A program made the position numbers and the translations under genes. Under the pieces are notes generated by a model. It was not told where the DNA came from and searched no databases. It saw only the letters and a list, made by a program, of their open reading frames with translations. A stretch of DNA of 64,000 bases from Chryseobacterium sp. Leaf201 (GTDB taxonomy: Bacteria; Bacteroidota; Bacteroidia; Flavobacteriales; Weeksellaceae): the NCBI RefSeq assembly GCF_001421435.1, contig NZ_LMKA01000013.1:1-64000 (forward strand), written 5' to 3'. Position 1 is the first letter of the stretch; each line of letters starts with the position of its first letter. This document shows positions 35,518 to 44,929 of this stretch, piece after piece.

Positions 35518-35539
35518 TTAATAACTTTAATCATAGTGC

Positions 35540-36565
35540 ATGAAAAAAGCTATTCTCATTATTATCCTTCTTGTTTTTGTAATAGGCGGATTTTTCGGTT
35601 TGAGATTATATACCAAATACTACGGGAATAACATTGAAAAAGACGGCTACGTCCTGATTCCCCATAACGCAGGTTTTAAGCAGATCCTGGATTCAGCGGC
35701 AAAATATGTTGACGATAAAGAATCTTTTGAAGCGGTTGCCCGGGAGAAAGATCTGGAAAGCAGTTTCAAAGCGGGGCGTTACCATTTTCAGAAAGGTCTG
35801 GGAAATGCAAAACTTGTGAATATGATCAAGGCCGGAAATCAGACGGAGAACAGTTTCAGGATCGGGGATTTCGGGGACGTTTACCAGATGCTGGGTAAAG
35901 TAACCAAAAAAACAGAGCTGGACTCTCTTAAGTTCGTGGATGGGCTCAATGCCATTGCCGCTGAAAACGGGTACAGTAATGCAGAAGACCTTAAAAAATA
36001 TTTCTTTATTGATACCTATAATTTTTTCTGGACGGTTACGCCAAAAGATTTTTTCAACAGGTTTAATGACCAGTACAATGAATTCTGGAATGCCGAAAGA
36101 AAAGCTAAGGAAGAACAGTCAGGGCTGACAAGGGATCAGGTGTACGCACTTGCTTCGATTGTCTATAAAGAATCCGGAGGGAAAAAGGATGAAATGAGAA
36201 CCATTGCCGGCCTGTATCTTAACCGCTACAGAAAAGGCATGAAGCTTCAGTCTGATCCAACGGTTATTTACGCCATTAATAAACAGACCAATTTCAAAGA
36301 GCCGATCAAACGGGTATTCTACAAACATCTTTCAACACCTTCACCTTACAATACCTATGCTAACAAAGGCATTCCACCGGGGCCGATCTGTATCGTAGAT
36401 AAGAATTCTGTGGAAGCCGTCCTGAACGCAGAAAAAAACGAGTATATTTTTATGTGTGCAGATCCTGCAAGATTCGGATACCACAAATTCACAGCAAGTG
36501 CCGAGCAGCACGCCATTAACGCCAAGGCTTACCAGGACTGGCTGAATTCAAAAAATATAAAATAG
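35540..36565 (+). CDS. mltG: Endolytic peptidoglycan transglycosylase MltG
   Basis: A 341-residue membrane-anchored enzyme with one N-terminal helix (residues 5-21) and a periplasmic YceG domain. It cuts nascent peptidoglycan glycan strands and so sets their length. The catalytic Glu211 lies in YALASIVYKESG, followed by GLYLNRYRKGMKLQSDPTVIYA and STPSPYNTYANKGIPPGPI, all MltG signatures. It pairs with dapF, another cell-wall gene. Length is typical (E. coli 340). Confidence 0.95.
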   Translation: MKKAILIIILLVFVIGGFFGLRLYTKYYGNNIEKDGYVLIPHNAGFKQILDSAAKYVDDKESFEAVAREKDLESSFKAGRYHFQKGLGNAKLVNMIKAGNQTENSFRIGDFGDVYQMLGKVTKKTELDSLKFVDGLNAIAAENGYSNAEDLKKYFFIDTYNFFWTVTPKDFFNRFNDQYNEFWNAERKAKEEQSGLTRDQVYALASIVYKESGGKKDEMRTIAGLYLNRYRKGMKLQSDPTVIYAINKQTNFKEPIKRVFYKHLSTPSPYNTYANKGIPPGPICIVDKNSVEAVLNAEKNEYIFMCADPARFGYHKFTASAEQHAINAKAYQDWLNSKNIK

Positions 36566-36732
36566 AAAATAAATTTAACTTTATTTTAACAATTCGATAA
36601 TTAACATTTCGCGTTTTAAAGCGACTTATGTACTATAAATAATAAATTATTACTTAATATTCAGGAATAGGCAGGTTAGCAATTTCGTAATATTAAGTAA
36701 AATCTTTCACGATTTTACACAAACAATACCTT

Positions 36733-39246
36733 ATGAATCAGACGGAAATTATTAACATTTTTACAAAAAAAACCTTAGGGCTTACTTTTGTACTTTCGGC
36801 AGCGGCATTCGCCTTTGCGCAGGAGAAGGTCGGTATTTCCGGGTCGGTGGTCAATAAGAGCAACCAGCCCGTTCCTTATGCTTCTGTTACATTCAGTAAC
36901 AAAGCAAACAAATTATTCAGCGATGCTACGCTTACGGACGAAAAAGGCCAGTATAAGCTTGAGCTTGCACCGGGAGCCTATGACATTACCATAGAAGCCA
37001 TTGACTATAAAAAAAGTGTTGTCAATAAACAGATTACAGCACCGGGAAATATCGGGGCGTTATCCATCGATCCTGAAAGCAGTGCCACAAATCTGAAAAC
37101 AGCAGACATTCAGGGTGTGGTAATTACTGCCCCTTCGACAAAGCCTTATAAAGTAGAACTTGATAAAAGAACCTATGACCCTTCCCAGGATATTGTAAGT
37201 AAAGGAGGAAGCCTGCAGGATGTACTTTCCAACGTTCCTTCCGTTTCAGTGGACACAGACGGTACGGTTTCTATGCGTGGAAGTTCCAACGTAAGATTTC
37301 TTATAAACGGTAAGCCTTCTGCCCTTCTCGGTATTGATGACGGTGCCAATGCTTTGCAGAGTATCCCCGCAGACCAGATTGAAAGAATTGAGGTGATTAC
37401 CAACCCGTCTTCAAAATTTGAAGCCAGCGGAACAGCAGGTATTTTAAATATTATTTTAAAGAAAAGTAAAAAAACAGGTTTCAACGGAAGTGTAATCGGA
37501 ACTCTGGGATATCTGCCTCAGACAAACTTAAATACCAATTTAAGCTGGAGAAAAGGAAATTTCACATGGTTTCTGAACGGCGGCGGCGGTTACAGGGAAT
37601 CTAAGAATACCAGCAGAAATAACGCATACCTTTCTACAGGAAATTTCAGAGAAACACATAATGAATCTATTTCTGACAGCAAAAATGACAACTATAATGC
37701 ATCCGGAGGCCTTGTTGTAGATCTTACCGACAAAACATCCATCAATGCATCAGGTACCGTGAGAACTTTTGACGGAACAAATATTGGGAATATTGATTAC
37801 CTTAATTATGGCTTTAACAATGCGGTTACAACACGAAACAGAACCAGTACCGGTATAAACAACAATTTAGCATTTCAGGGAGATTTCGGTTTAGACCATA
37901 AGTTTAATGATAAAGGACAAAACTTAGCGCTTTCATTAAGTTTACAGAGCAACCGCTCAAATAATGGAAGTGATATCTATCAAACCCAAAATAATCTGTT
38001 CGATCTTGAAAATATTATTGACCAGAAAACAAGAAACAAAACATTAATCGGTAAGGCAGATTATGAACTTCCTATTGGTGAAAATTCAAAGCTGGAAGCA
38101 GGTTACAGAATTGATATCAACAGAAACAATTATCAGAATCTTGTTACCCAGAATACATCTACACTGCCCTTTACACTATTTCTTGAAGATTATACCTATA
38201 CGGCAAAATATGAGGAGATGTTTAATGCAGGATATGTACAGTTTAAAAGTAAAATCGGTAATCTCGGATATCAATTGGGCTTAAGAAATGAAAATTCAAG
38301 AATTGACATCGATTATTTAAGCATGGCTGACGATGCTAAGAAAACGGTAAAAAATTATAACAACCTTTTCCCAAGTGTATTTCTGAGCTATGAAATCTCG
38401 AAAGACAATCAGTTCTTGCTGAACTATTCACGCAGAATCGACAGGCCGAGATCATTCTTTCTGATTCCGAATCCTAATTACAGTGATAATCAAAATATCT
38501 TTGACGGAAATATTGATCTGAATCCTTCTTACGTTGATTCTTACGAATTTGGCTACAGTATATCCAAAAGTAAATTCACAATCAACCCTACCCTTTATTT
38601 CAGACATCAAACAGATGATGTGAAAATTGTGACTTATAACAAACAGGAATTAATCAATAATGTTCCGACAACTGTTTTCCATACGAGACCGGTAAATGTA
38701 GGAAGTGATGACAGATTCGGTCTTGATCTAAACTTCAACTGGGATACAACCAAATGGCTGAAATTCCTTGGAAACGTAGATCTTTTTGGGTACAATACAA
38801 AAGGAACCTTTTTTGACCCTGCTTTAATTGATAAGCCTATGTCTTTTGAAGGAAGTGGTTTTTCAGTGAGAGCAAGACTTACATCAACTGTTAAGATCGA
38901 TAAAACACTAAGTCTTCAGCTTCAGGGTTTCTACAGAGGTGGACAAAAAACACAGAGTGTTGACAGAAAAGATATGTATGCTTTAAATTTCGGAGCGTCA
39001 AAAACAATTTGGAAAGGTGACGGAACGATTTCGTTCAATATTCAGGATATTTTCAATACCAGAGCAATGGAATCAACATCATACGGCCCTGGTTTCACCA
39101 GAGATTCTTACATGCAGTGGCAGCCTAGACAGTTTGCCGTTTCATTGACTTACAGATTCAAACAGGGTGAAAAAATAGATCAGCCTAGAAGGAAGAAAGA
39201 TGTCAATGCCAATGCTACAGGTGATGACCAGCAGGGGCCAATGTAA
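36733..39246 (+). CDS. TonB-linked outer-membrane receptor (plug plus 22-strand-type barrel)
   Basis: An 837-residue outer-membrane protein. Signal peptide ends near FAFAQ. An N-terminal carboxypeptidase-regulatory-like Ig fold (about 30-110) carries GSVVNKSNQPVPYASVT and leads to the plug (about 120-245), with DVLSNVPSVSVD, VRFLINGKPS and IERIEVITNPSSKFEASG. The remainder is a long beta-barrel of the OMP_b-brl_3 type ending YRFKQG. A Lys/Arg-rich tail follows (DQPRRKKDVN...). Such receptors import large ligands with TonB energy. It is not a SusC-type starch receptor (no SusD neighbour). Ligand unknown. Confidence 0.88.
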   Translation: MNQTEIINIFTKKTLGLTFVLSAAAFAFAQEKVGISGSVVNKSNQPVPYASVTFSNKANKLFSDATLTDEKGQYKLELAPGAYDITIEAIDYKKSVVNKQITAPGNIGALSIDPESSATNLKTADIQGVVITAPSTKPYKVELDKRTYDPSQDIVSKGGSLQDVLSNVPSVSVDTDGTVSMRGSSNVRFLINGKPSALLGIDDGANALQSIPADQIERIEVITNPSSKFEASGTAGILNIILKKSKKTGFNGSVIGTLGYLPQTNLNTNLSWRKGNFTWFLNGGGGYRESKNTSRNNAYLSTGNFRETHNESISDSKNDNYNASGGLVVDLTDKTSINASGTVRTFDGTNIGNIDYLNYGFNNAVTTRNRTSTGINNNLAFQGDFGLDHKFNDKGQNLALSLSLQSNRSNNGSDIYQTQNNLFDLENIIDQKTRNKTLIGKADYELPIGENSKLEAGYRIDINRNNYQNLVTQNTSTLPFTLFLEDYTYTAKYEEMFNAGYVQFKSKIGNLGYQLGLRNENSRIDIDYLSMADDAKKTVKNYNNLFPSVFLSYEISKDNQFLLNYSRRIDRPRSFFLIPNPNYSDNQNIFDGNIDLNPSYVDSYEFGYSISKSKFTINPTLYFRHQTDDVKIVTYNKQELINNVPTTVFHTRPVNVGSDDRFGLDLNFNWDTTKWLKFLGNVDLFGYNTKGTFFDPALIDKPMSFEGSGFSVRARLTSTVKIDKTLSLQLQGFYRGGQKTQSVDRKDMYALNFGASKTIWKGDGTISFNIQDIFNTRAMESTSYGPGFTRDSYMQWQPRQFAVSLTYRFKQGEKIDQPRRKKDVNANATGDDQQGPM

Positions 39247-39270
39247 CCCGGTAAAAACATCCATACAAAT

Positions 39271-39301
39271 AAAGAATCCCGAAAGTCATTTCGGGATTCT
39301 T
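39271..39301. terminator. Bidirectional terminator between converging genes
   Basis: Stem AAGAATCCCGAAA/TTTCGGGATTCTT with a GTCA loop; AT-rich ends on both strands. It serves the TonB receptor on the plus strand and the cytidylyltransferase-like gene on the minus strand. Confidence 0.8.
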
Positions 39302-39302
39302 G

Positions 39303-39764
39303 TTATTTTACAGCTTCTTCAGTCTGCATTCTTGAAAGTTTGGCAAGTTCTGCTTCGTAGATTCTTTTTCTCAGGTCGCTGGAAGAAAACCGGTGGTCTC
39401 TTTTATTGTAAAAGATTTCAATTCCCTTTTCTTCACAGTATTTTTTTCCTGTAAAATCTTTGTCAAGATAATCATCACCGATGATTCTTACATCAATCAC
39501 AAAAGACTTCAGGATATCCAGAAGGTCTTCTTCGGTGTAATAAGGGATGATTTCGTCTACAGCATTTACTGCGCGCAGCTGAATGTATCGTTCTACAATA
39601 GTCTGGGTAGGTTTGTTTTTAGTCGGCCTGTCGTGCGAAGGGTCAATTTGCAGACCAACGATCAGATAATCACAAACTGTTTTTGCCTCCTCCAGCATCT
39701 TGATGTGACCGGCATGCAATAAGTCAAATGAGGAGAATGTGATGCCTATTCTCTGTGTTTTCAT
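39303..39764 (-). CDS. Cytidylyl/adenylyltransferase-like (HxGH superfamily)
   Basis: A 153-residue nucleotidyltransferase of the TagD/RfaE-C type. The nucleotide-binding HAGH (FDLLHAGHIKML) and the distal SSSDLRKRI segment, the counterpart of the ISSTxxR motif, are present. These enzymes join CTP or ATP to a phosphate such as glycerol 3-phosphate. The ATG at 39764 (MKTQRIG) is the better start; an earlier TTG is unlikely. It follows the tam-like methyltransferase by ~25 bp and galE upstream, so it may belong to a surface-polymer operon. Substrate unassigned. Confidence 0.8.
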   Translation of the reverse strand: MKTQRIGITFSSFDLLHAGHIKMLEEAKTVCDYLIVGLQIDPSHDRPTKNKPTQTIVERYIQLRAVNAVDEIIPYYTEEDLLDILKSFVIDVRIIGDDYLDKDFTGKKYCEEKGIEIFYNKRDHRFSSSDLRKRIYEAELAKLSRMQTEEAVK

Positions 39765-39789
39765 ACTAATATCCAATTATTTGTTGATT

Positions 39790-40554
39790 TTAAAATGTTG
39801 CTGAAATAAAGGTTCTTTTAAAAGGATAAAAGACCGGTGATTTCGTAAAAATATGTTTTAGTTCTTTCTTATAATCTTCTTTAAAGCCTTCCTGTAAATC
39901 TGCGGGGAGCCTTTCCGTATAAGGAATCATGGCCGTTCCTGATGCCCAGGTAAAAACAGCTTCTGCATCTTCCATTACGAGAGGGTAAACTTTTTCAAAA
40001 ACCGTAATTTCACTGCCCTGCTGATCATACATAATCCGGGCATAGTCTTCAGTCTTCAAAACGGAATATTTTCTCTCCCATGAACCATAAGCTGTTTTAT
40101 ACGGTTCGGTTTCCGCCACTTTTTTCAGCAGCTGATGCACGATGAATTCATGATTGGAAGGAATCTGAACGGCCAGCTGCCCGCCTTTGTTAATTTTACT
40201 GATGATTTCCGGGAACAGTTTTTCATGGTGGCCGCACCACTGGATGGCTGCATTGGAAATAACCAGGTCAAAAGTTTCGTCTGATTCCAGCTGCTCTTCA
40301 ATACTTCTCTGATAAAATTTAAGCCTGTCTGTCTCAAACGGCTTGGCTTTTTCAAGCATTTCAGAAGAAGAATCAATTCCGGTAATTTCTGATCCCGGTA
40401 AATAATTCAACAGTTCCGAAGTCAGTTCACCCGTTCCGCAGCCCAGGTCAATAACGTTCAGATTATCCCTGGGAATGACCAGTTTCAGAAGATCAAAAAA
40501 CGGTGCGGACCGTTCTTTCTTAAATTGATCGTAAAGTTCAGGATTCCAGGCCAT
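39790..40554 (-). CDS. tam: Class I SAM methyltransferase, trans-aconitate 2-methyltransferase-like
   Basis: A 254-residue enzyme. The SAM-binding loop is IDLGCGTGELTSEL (motif I), then GIDSSSEMLEKAKP and FDLVISNAAIQW (motif IV-like). The N-terminal MAWNPELYDQFKKERSAPFFDLL is close to the Tam start (usually MSDWNP..Y..F). Tam methylates trans-aconitate to remove an inhibitor of aconitase. The gene follows galE by 10 bp on the same strand, so it is in that transcript; a sugar-methylation role would be an alternative. Confidence 0.8.
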   Translation of the reverse strand: MAWNPELYDQFKKERSAPFFDLLKLVIPRDNLNVIDLGCGTGELTSELLNYLPGSEITGIDSSSEMLEKAKPFETDRLKFYQRSIEEQLESDETFDLVISNAAIQWCGHHEKLFPEIISKINKGGQLAVQIPSNHEFIVHQLLKKVAETEPYKTAYGSWERKYSVLKTEDYARIMYDQQGSEITVFEKVYPLVMEDAEAVFTWASGTAMIPYTERLPADLQEGFKEDYKKELKHIFTKSPVFYPFKRTFISATF

Positions 40555-40564
40555 ACGCAGATAT

Positions 40565-41587
40565 TTAAACGTTTCTTGAAGCCAGATAGTTCTGCCATTG
40601 CCATACAGACCGTAATGCTTCCTCTAAAGAAGTCTCAGATTTCCAGCCGAGTTCTTTCTCTGCTTTGTCAACGTTGGCATAAGCAATGGTAATATCCCCT
40701 TCCCTGCGGTCACAGATCTGGTATTTAACCTCAACATCATTGGCTGTTTCAAAAGCTTTCACCACTTCCAGCACTGAAGATCCTTTTCCGGTCCCCAGGT
40801 TGAAAATATCAATTACCGCTTCATCAGAATCATTCTCCATTAATTTTTTTAAGGCAGCAACATGGGCTTTTGCCAGGTCTACCACATAAATATAATCACG
40901 TACTGCCGTTCCGTCTTCTGTAGGATAATCATTCCCCCAGATGCTGAGACTTTCACGGATTCCCGCAGCAGTCTGCATCACATAAGGAACCAGGTTATTC
41001 GGGACCCCGATAGGCAGTTCACCTAATTTTGCAGAAGGATGTGCCCCGATCGGATTAAAATATCTCAATAATGAAATTTTCCGGCGATAGGCTTTCGCAA
41101 AATCAGCCAGGATCTCTTCTCCCATCTGTTTGGTTTTTCCGTAAACGCTTTCCGGCATTTTCAAAGGGGTACTTTCATTAATCGGCATTTGGTCTGCCTG
41201 CCCGTAAACCGTACAGGATGAACTGAAGATAAAGTTGGAAATCTCACGCTCTTTAAATTCCTGCAGGATATTGATCAGGGAAAACAGGTTGTTTTCATAA
41301 TAATCAACGGGCTTCACCTGGCTTTCACCCACTGCTTTTGAAGCGGCAAAATTAATGCAGCCGTCAATCTGGTGTGCATTAAAAACCTGGGTAAGAAGCT
41401 CTCTCCTTTTTAAATCGAAAGGATAAAAAATGGGCTTTTTTCCTGTAATTTCCTCAATATTCTTCAGAATAAATCTTTCTGAGTTCGAAAGGTCATCAAC
41501 GATAACCACTTCAAAATTATTATTTAAAAGTTCTACTACCGTATGCGAACCGATATATCCAAGACCTCCTGTTACGAGTATTGCCAT
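40565..41587 (-). CDS. galE: UDP-glucose 4-epimerase
   Basis: A 340-residue short-chain dehydrogenase-like epimerase that interconverts UDP-glucose and UDP-galactose with bound NAD. Rossmann motif GGLGYIGSH, catalytic Tyr149-x3-Lys153 in SVYGKTK, and SSSCTVYG with the Ser/Thr pair. The later RYFNPIGAHPS segment fits GalE rather than dTDP-glucose dehydratases. It supplies galactose units for surface polysaccharide; the following methyltransferase, cytidylyltransferase-like gene and, upstream, a DegT aminotransferase fit that setting. Confidence 0.95.
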   Translation of the reverse strand: MAILVTGGLGYIGSHTVVELLNNNFEVVIVDDLSNSERFILKNIEEITGKKPIFYPFDLKRRELLTQVFNAHQIDGCINFAASKAVGESQVKPVDYYENNLFSLINILQEFKEREISNFIFSSSCTVYGQADQMPINESTPLKMPESVYGKTKQMGEEILADFAKAYRRKISLLRYFNPIGAHPSAKLGELPIGVPNNLVPYVMQTAAGIRESLSIWGNDYPTEDGTAVRDYIYVVDLAKAHVAALKKLMENDSDEAVIDIFNLGTGKGSSVLEVVKAFETANDVEVKYQICDRREGDITIAYANVDKAEKELGWKSETSLEEALRSVWQWQNYLASRNV

Positions 41588-41766
41588 GTATTAATTTTTT
41601 TTGGGCTTTGCCGGTATTTGACTTCCGGCTGTTTTTTATCTGTTTATGTTTTTATCTTTTGTTATACAATATCAATAAGTAAAGTTATCTAAGCATACTA
41701 TACAGAATGGTATATATTTTTATTACAAATTAATTGAAAATAAAAACGTACAATCCAAAAATTATC

Positions 41767-41797
41767 AGGATTTTATGATATAGCTGATTAAAATCCT
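41767..41797. repeat. Perfect 9-bp hairpin in the galE-degT gap
   Basis: AGGATTTTA (41767-41775) and TAAAATCCT (41789-41797) with a 13-nt loop. Confidence 0.7.
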
Positions 41798-41910
41798 ACG
41801 TTATTTTTTAAGAATCAATAAAATTCTATTCGATAGAAACTCAAAAAACGGACCATTGTTACCGATAATCCTTACTGAAATGCGTGATGTGGTATTTATT
41901 GATCTATTCC

Positions 41911-42019
41911 TTTAAATACAGCTGTTTTCATCGTATCAGATTCACAGATTTATTAAGTTTCCGGTGAGTCTTCAATGAAAACAGCCTGATATAAAATAAC
42001 TCAATGACCTGTATTTAAA
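41911..42019. repeat. Long nested inverted repeat in the galE-degT gap
   Basis: A continuous left arm, TTTAAATACAG then CTGTTTTCAT (41911-41931), is matched by two right-hand blocks: ATGAAAACAGC (41975-41985) and CTGTATTTAAA (42009-42019). The right side has a 23-nt interruption, so the fold is a stem with a bulge or a relic of a longer palindrome. Confidence 0.65.
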
Positions 42020-42072
42020 AACAAGTTACTGAATGACATTTCATCCGTATAGAATAACGGTAATTTTGAATT

Positions 42073-43197
42073 TTAGTTCATAAATTCCAGTACCGCTTCT
42101 GTAATATACTTCAGCTGCTCGTCATCCAATTCGGTATGCATGGGAAGGGAAATTACCTGTTCCAGCAACCGGTCTGTGTTTACAAAATCCGCATCGTTGC
42201 TTTCCTGGTAATAAGCCTTCTGTTTCCTCAGCGCTACAGGATAATAGATCATAGCCGGAATATCTTTTTCGGTCAGGAATTTCTGTAAGTCGTTTCTTTT
42301 TCCGTTTACGATCCTTAAGGTATACTGATGAAAAACGTGAGACGAATTTTCTGCTCTTCTGGGAGTTAAAATATGTTCGTGCCCGGCAAATGCCTCATCA
42401 TAATAATCGGCTGCTTTTGCTCTGGATTCGTTATAATGGTCGAGATGAGGAAGCTTCTTCCTTAAAATAGCTGCCTGCACACTGTCTAATCTTGAGTTTA
42501 CCCCAACTTCATCATGGTAATACCGCTCATACATCCCATGGTTGACAATACCTCTTAAACGGTGGGCCAGCTCATCATTATTGGTGAAAATAGCACCGCC
42601 GTCTCCGTAGCATCCCAGGTTTTTAGATGGGAAGAAAGAAGTAGTTCCTACTGTAGACATCGTACCCGCTTTTTTCACGGTACCGTCTGAAAAAGTAAAC
42701 TCGGCACCGATGGCCTGCGCGTTATCTTCAATCACATAAAGGTTATGCTCTTCTGCAATTTTTAAAATCGCCTCCATATCGGCACACTGCCCGAAAATAT
42801 GTACAGGAATAATTGCTTTTGTTTTAGGGGTGATTGCTTTTTTAATTGCTTCCGGCGAAATGGTGAACGTATCATAATCAACATCTACCAGAACGGACTT
42901 AAGCTTCAGCAGGTGAATCACTTCCACAGTAGCTGCGAATGTAAAATCTGCCGTGATAATCTCATCTCCTTCCTTAAGGTCAAGCGCCATTAAGGCAATC
43001 TGAAGTGCATCTGTACCGTTTGCACAGGGAATCACATGATTTACGTCTAAATAAGACTCCAATTCATTCTGGAAAGACTTTACTTCCGGGCCGTTGATAA
43101 AAGCCGCAGAATCCATTACATTTAATACTGCATTATCCACATCATTCTTTATTTTGTAATACTGACTTTGTAAGTCAACCATTTGAATCTTTTTCAT
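42073..43197 (-). CDS. DegT/DnrJ/EryC1/StrS-family sugar aminotransferase
   Basis: A 374-residue PLP enzyme. The PLP lysine is Lys192 in SFFPSKNLGCYGDGGA, with Asp158 in VIEDNAQAIGA contacting the ring nitrogen and CANGTDALQIAL binding the phosphate. These enzymes aminate keto-sugar nucleotides for surface glycans (dTDP- or UDP-amino sugars). Length is typical. galE and relatives lie 485 bp downstream on the same strand. Which sugar is used cannot be read from the sequence. A good promoter lies upstream. Confidence 0.92.
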   Translation of the reverse strand: MKKIQMVDLQSQYYKIKNDVDNAVLNVMDSAAFINGPEVKSFQNELESYLDVNHVIPCANGTDALQIALMALDLKEGDEIITADFTFAATVEVIHLLKLKSVLVDVDYDTFTISPEAIKKAITPKTKAIIPVHIFGQCADMEAILKIAEEHNLYVIEDNAQAIGAEFTFSDGTVKKAGTMSTVGTTSFFPSKNLGCYGDGGAIFTNNDELAHRLRGIVNHGMYERYYHDEVGVNSRLDSVQAAILRKKLPHLDHYNESRAKAADYYDEAFAGHEHILTPRRAENSSHVFHQYTLRIVNGKRNDLQKFLTEKDIPAMIYYPVALRKQKAYYQESNDADFVNTDRLLEQVISLPMHTELDDEQLKYITEAVLEFMN

Positions 43198-43212
43198 AGA
43201 TAAATATTTCTG

Positions 43213-43242
43213 TAAAAATAAGGAATTTAAAATCCTATCAAA
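43213..43242 (-). promoter_or_regulatory. Promoter for the DegT aminotransferase
   Basis: Minus-strand TTTG (43239-43242), 18 nt, then TATTTTTA (43213-43220), one mismatch from TAnnTTTG; 15 nt before the ATG. Confidence 0.55.
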
Positions 43243-43283
43243 AATTTTATTGATTTTGTTTTATCTTTATACAAAATAAAGAT

Positions 43284-44894
43284 ATGAAAAAAACTTTACT
43301 TTTTTGTCTTTTAGCGGGTTACTCTATGAGTTTCGCACAGACATCGCTGGTTTTTGTGTTTTTCAAAGACAAGCCGAACAAGGCTGTTTTCTATGCCAAT
43401 CCCCTGTCTGAGCTCTCTCAGAAATCCCTTAACCGGAGGACGGCACTGGGTATAACCCTCAATGACCAGGATGCCCCGATTGAACAGTCATACATTCAGA
43501 ATATCCAGACTTTAGGCTTTACGGTTACGGATTATTCAAAATGGCTGAACGGTGTTGCCGTAAATGCCACGCCTGCACAGATTGCCACCCTTCAGGCCCA
43601 GATATATGTGCAGTCGGTGGAGAGTTTTGCTAAAAATACGGCCGGCATTCCCAAATATAAAAATGTCAATAAATGGGAAGCTATTGCTGATGGCTCCGCA
43701 AATAAAACCTTAACGACCTTCGATTACGGTTCCGGTTCCGGGCAGATTGACCAGGTGAATATCCGCCCGCTCCATCTTGCAGGATATACGGGAACTGGCG
43801 TAACCGTTGCTGTGATTGATGCCGGATTTCCTAATGTTGATACCGGTTCTGCCTTTTCAAGATTGTGGACTAACGGGCACATCAAAGGCGGCTATGATTT
43901 TGTGACCAAAGGAACTGATATTTACAATACTTCAATCAGCAACCACGGCTCTGTGGTTTTGGGAGCTATCGGAGGATATATTCAGGATACCTTTGTCGGA
44001 TCCGCACCGGATGCTGATTTTTACCTGTACCGGAGCGAAAATGCTGCTGTAGAAATCCCTGAAGAAGAACTCTACTGGATTGAAGCTGCCGAAGAGGCAG
44101 ACCGGAAAGGCGTTGACCTTATCACCACTTCTCTGGGCTATGCGACTTTTGACGACCCGAAATACAACTATACCTATGCTAACCTGAACGGAACCACTTC
44201 CTTTATTGCAAAAGGGGCTGAAATTGCGGTCAGTAAAGGAATTTTCACTCTGTTTGCCGCCGGAAACTCAGGTGCCCAGCCATGGCATTATCTTCTGACC
44301 CCGGCAGATAATGCAAAAGTATTCACCATCGGGTCTGTAGATGCCGCGGGTGCTTCTTCAAATTTTTCATCCTATGGCCCTAATTCTTTAGGTGTTGTAA
44401 AGCCTGATGCCAGTACAAGAGGATCCAATGCAACCTCTGTTGATAACGGTTCAACCGTACAGGTGAACGGCACTTCCATTGCCACACCGATTGCCGCCGG
44501 AGGAGTTGCCTGCCTGCTCCAGGCGTTTTCTACCATGAACAGAGATGCCATGAGAAACCGGTTAAGGCAGACCGCCTCCCTGTATCCGAATCATACGGAT
44601 CAGATGGGGTACGGAATCCTGAATTTCGGAAGTTTTTACAATACGGTATTGAATACTTCGGAAACAGTTAAAGACAAACAGCTGAGCATTTTTCCCAATC
44701 CCGTTAGAGACATCCTGAACATTGTGACGGAAAAAGAAGTTCTGTCTGTAGAACTCTATGACAACCTGGGAAGGCTAATTACGAAAGTTAATCAGCAGAA
44801 GTCGGTAAAGGTTGAAGATTTTGCCAAAGGCATTTACTACCTTAAGATCCAGACGAAAGATAAAATCTTTTATGAAAAAGTAATAAAGGAATAA
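43284..44894 (+). CDS. T9SS-exported subtilisin-family serine protease
   Basis: A 536-residue secreted S8 peptidase. Signal peptide ends near SFAQ. The catalytic triad is Asp179 (VAVIDAGF), His221 (SNHGSVV) and Ser398 (NGTSIATP). An N-terminal prodomain-like part (about 25-125) precedes it. Residues from about LSIFPNPV onward are a T9SS type A sorting domain ending KVIKE. It degrades proteins outside the cell and would supply peptides. It is divergent from the DegT gene and ends at a shared terminator. Confidence 0.92.
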   Translation: MKKTLLFCLLAGYSMSFAQTSLVFVFFKDKPNKAVFYANPLSELSQKSLNRRTALGITLNDQDAPIEQSYIQNIQTLGFTVTDYSKWLNGVAVNATPAQIATLQAQIYVQSVESFAKNTAGIPKYKNVNKWEAIADGSANKTLTTFDYGSGSGQIDQVNIRPLHLAGYTGTGVTVAVIDAGFPNVDTGSAFSRLWTNGHIKGGYDFVTKGTDIYNTSISNHGSVVLGAIGGYIQDTFVGSAPDADFYLYRSENAAVEIPEEELYWIEAAEEADRKGVDLITTSLGYATFDDPKYNYTYANLNGTTSFIAKGAEIAVSKGIFTLFAAGNSGAQPWHYLLTPADNAKVFTIGSVDAAGASSNFSSYGPNSLGVVKPDASTRGSNATSVDNGSTVQVNGTSIATPIAAGGVACLLQAFSTMNRDAMRNRLRQTASLYPNHTDQMGYGILNFGSFYNTVLNTSETVKDKQLSIFPNPVRDILNIVTEKEVLSVELYDNLGRLITKVNQQKSVKVEDFAKGIYYLKIQTKDKIFYEKVIKE

Positions 44895-44897
44895 TAA

Positions 44898-44929
44898 AAG
44901 CCTCTCATGTGAGAGGCCTTATTATTTTA
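44898..44929. terminator. Bidirectional terminator between converging genes
   Basis: Stem GCCTCTCA/TGAGAGGC with AATAATAA and TTATTATT arms on both sides. Confidence 0.75.

Larger units (their letters stand above)
41588..42072. other. 485-bp gene-free gap rich in inverted repeats
   Basis: No credible coding frame. AT-rich. It holds at least two clear structures: AGGATTTTA/TAAAATCCT (41767-41797, 13-nt loop) and a long nested one (41911-42019). Smaller ones include AGAAT/ATTCT (41811-41827). I saw no promoter box that would serve galE convincingly and no T-tract terminator after the DegT gene. Confidence 0.6.
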
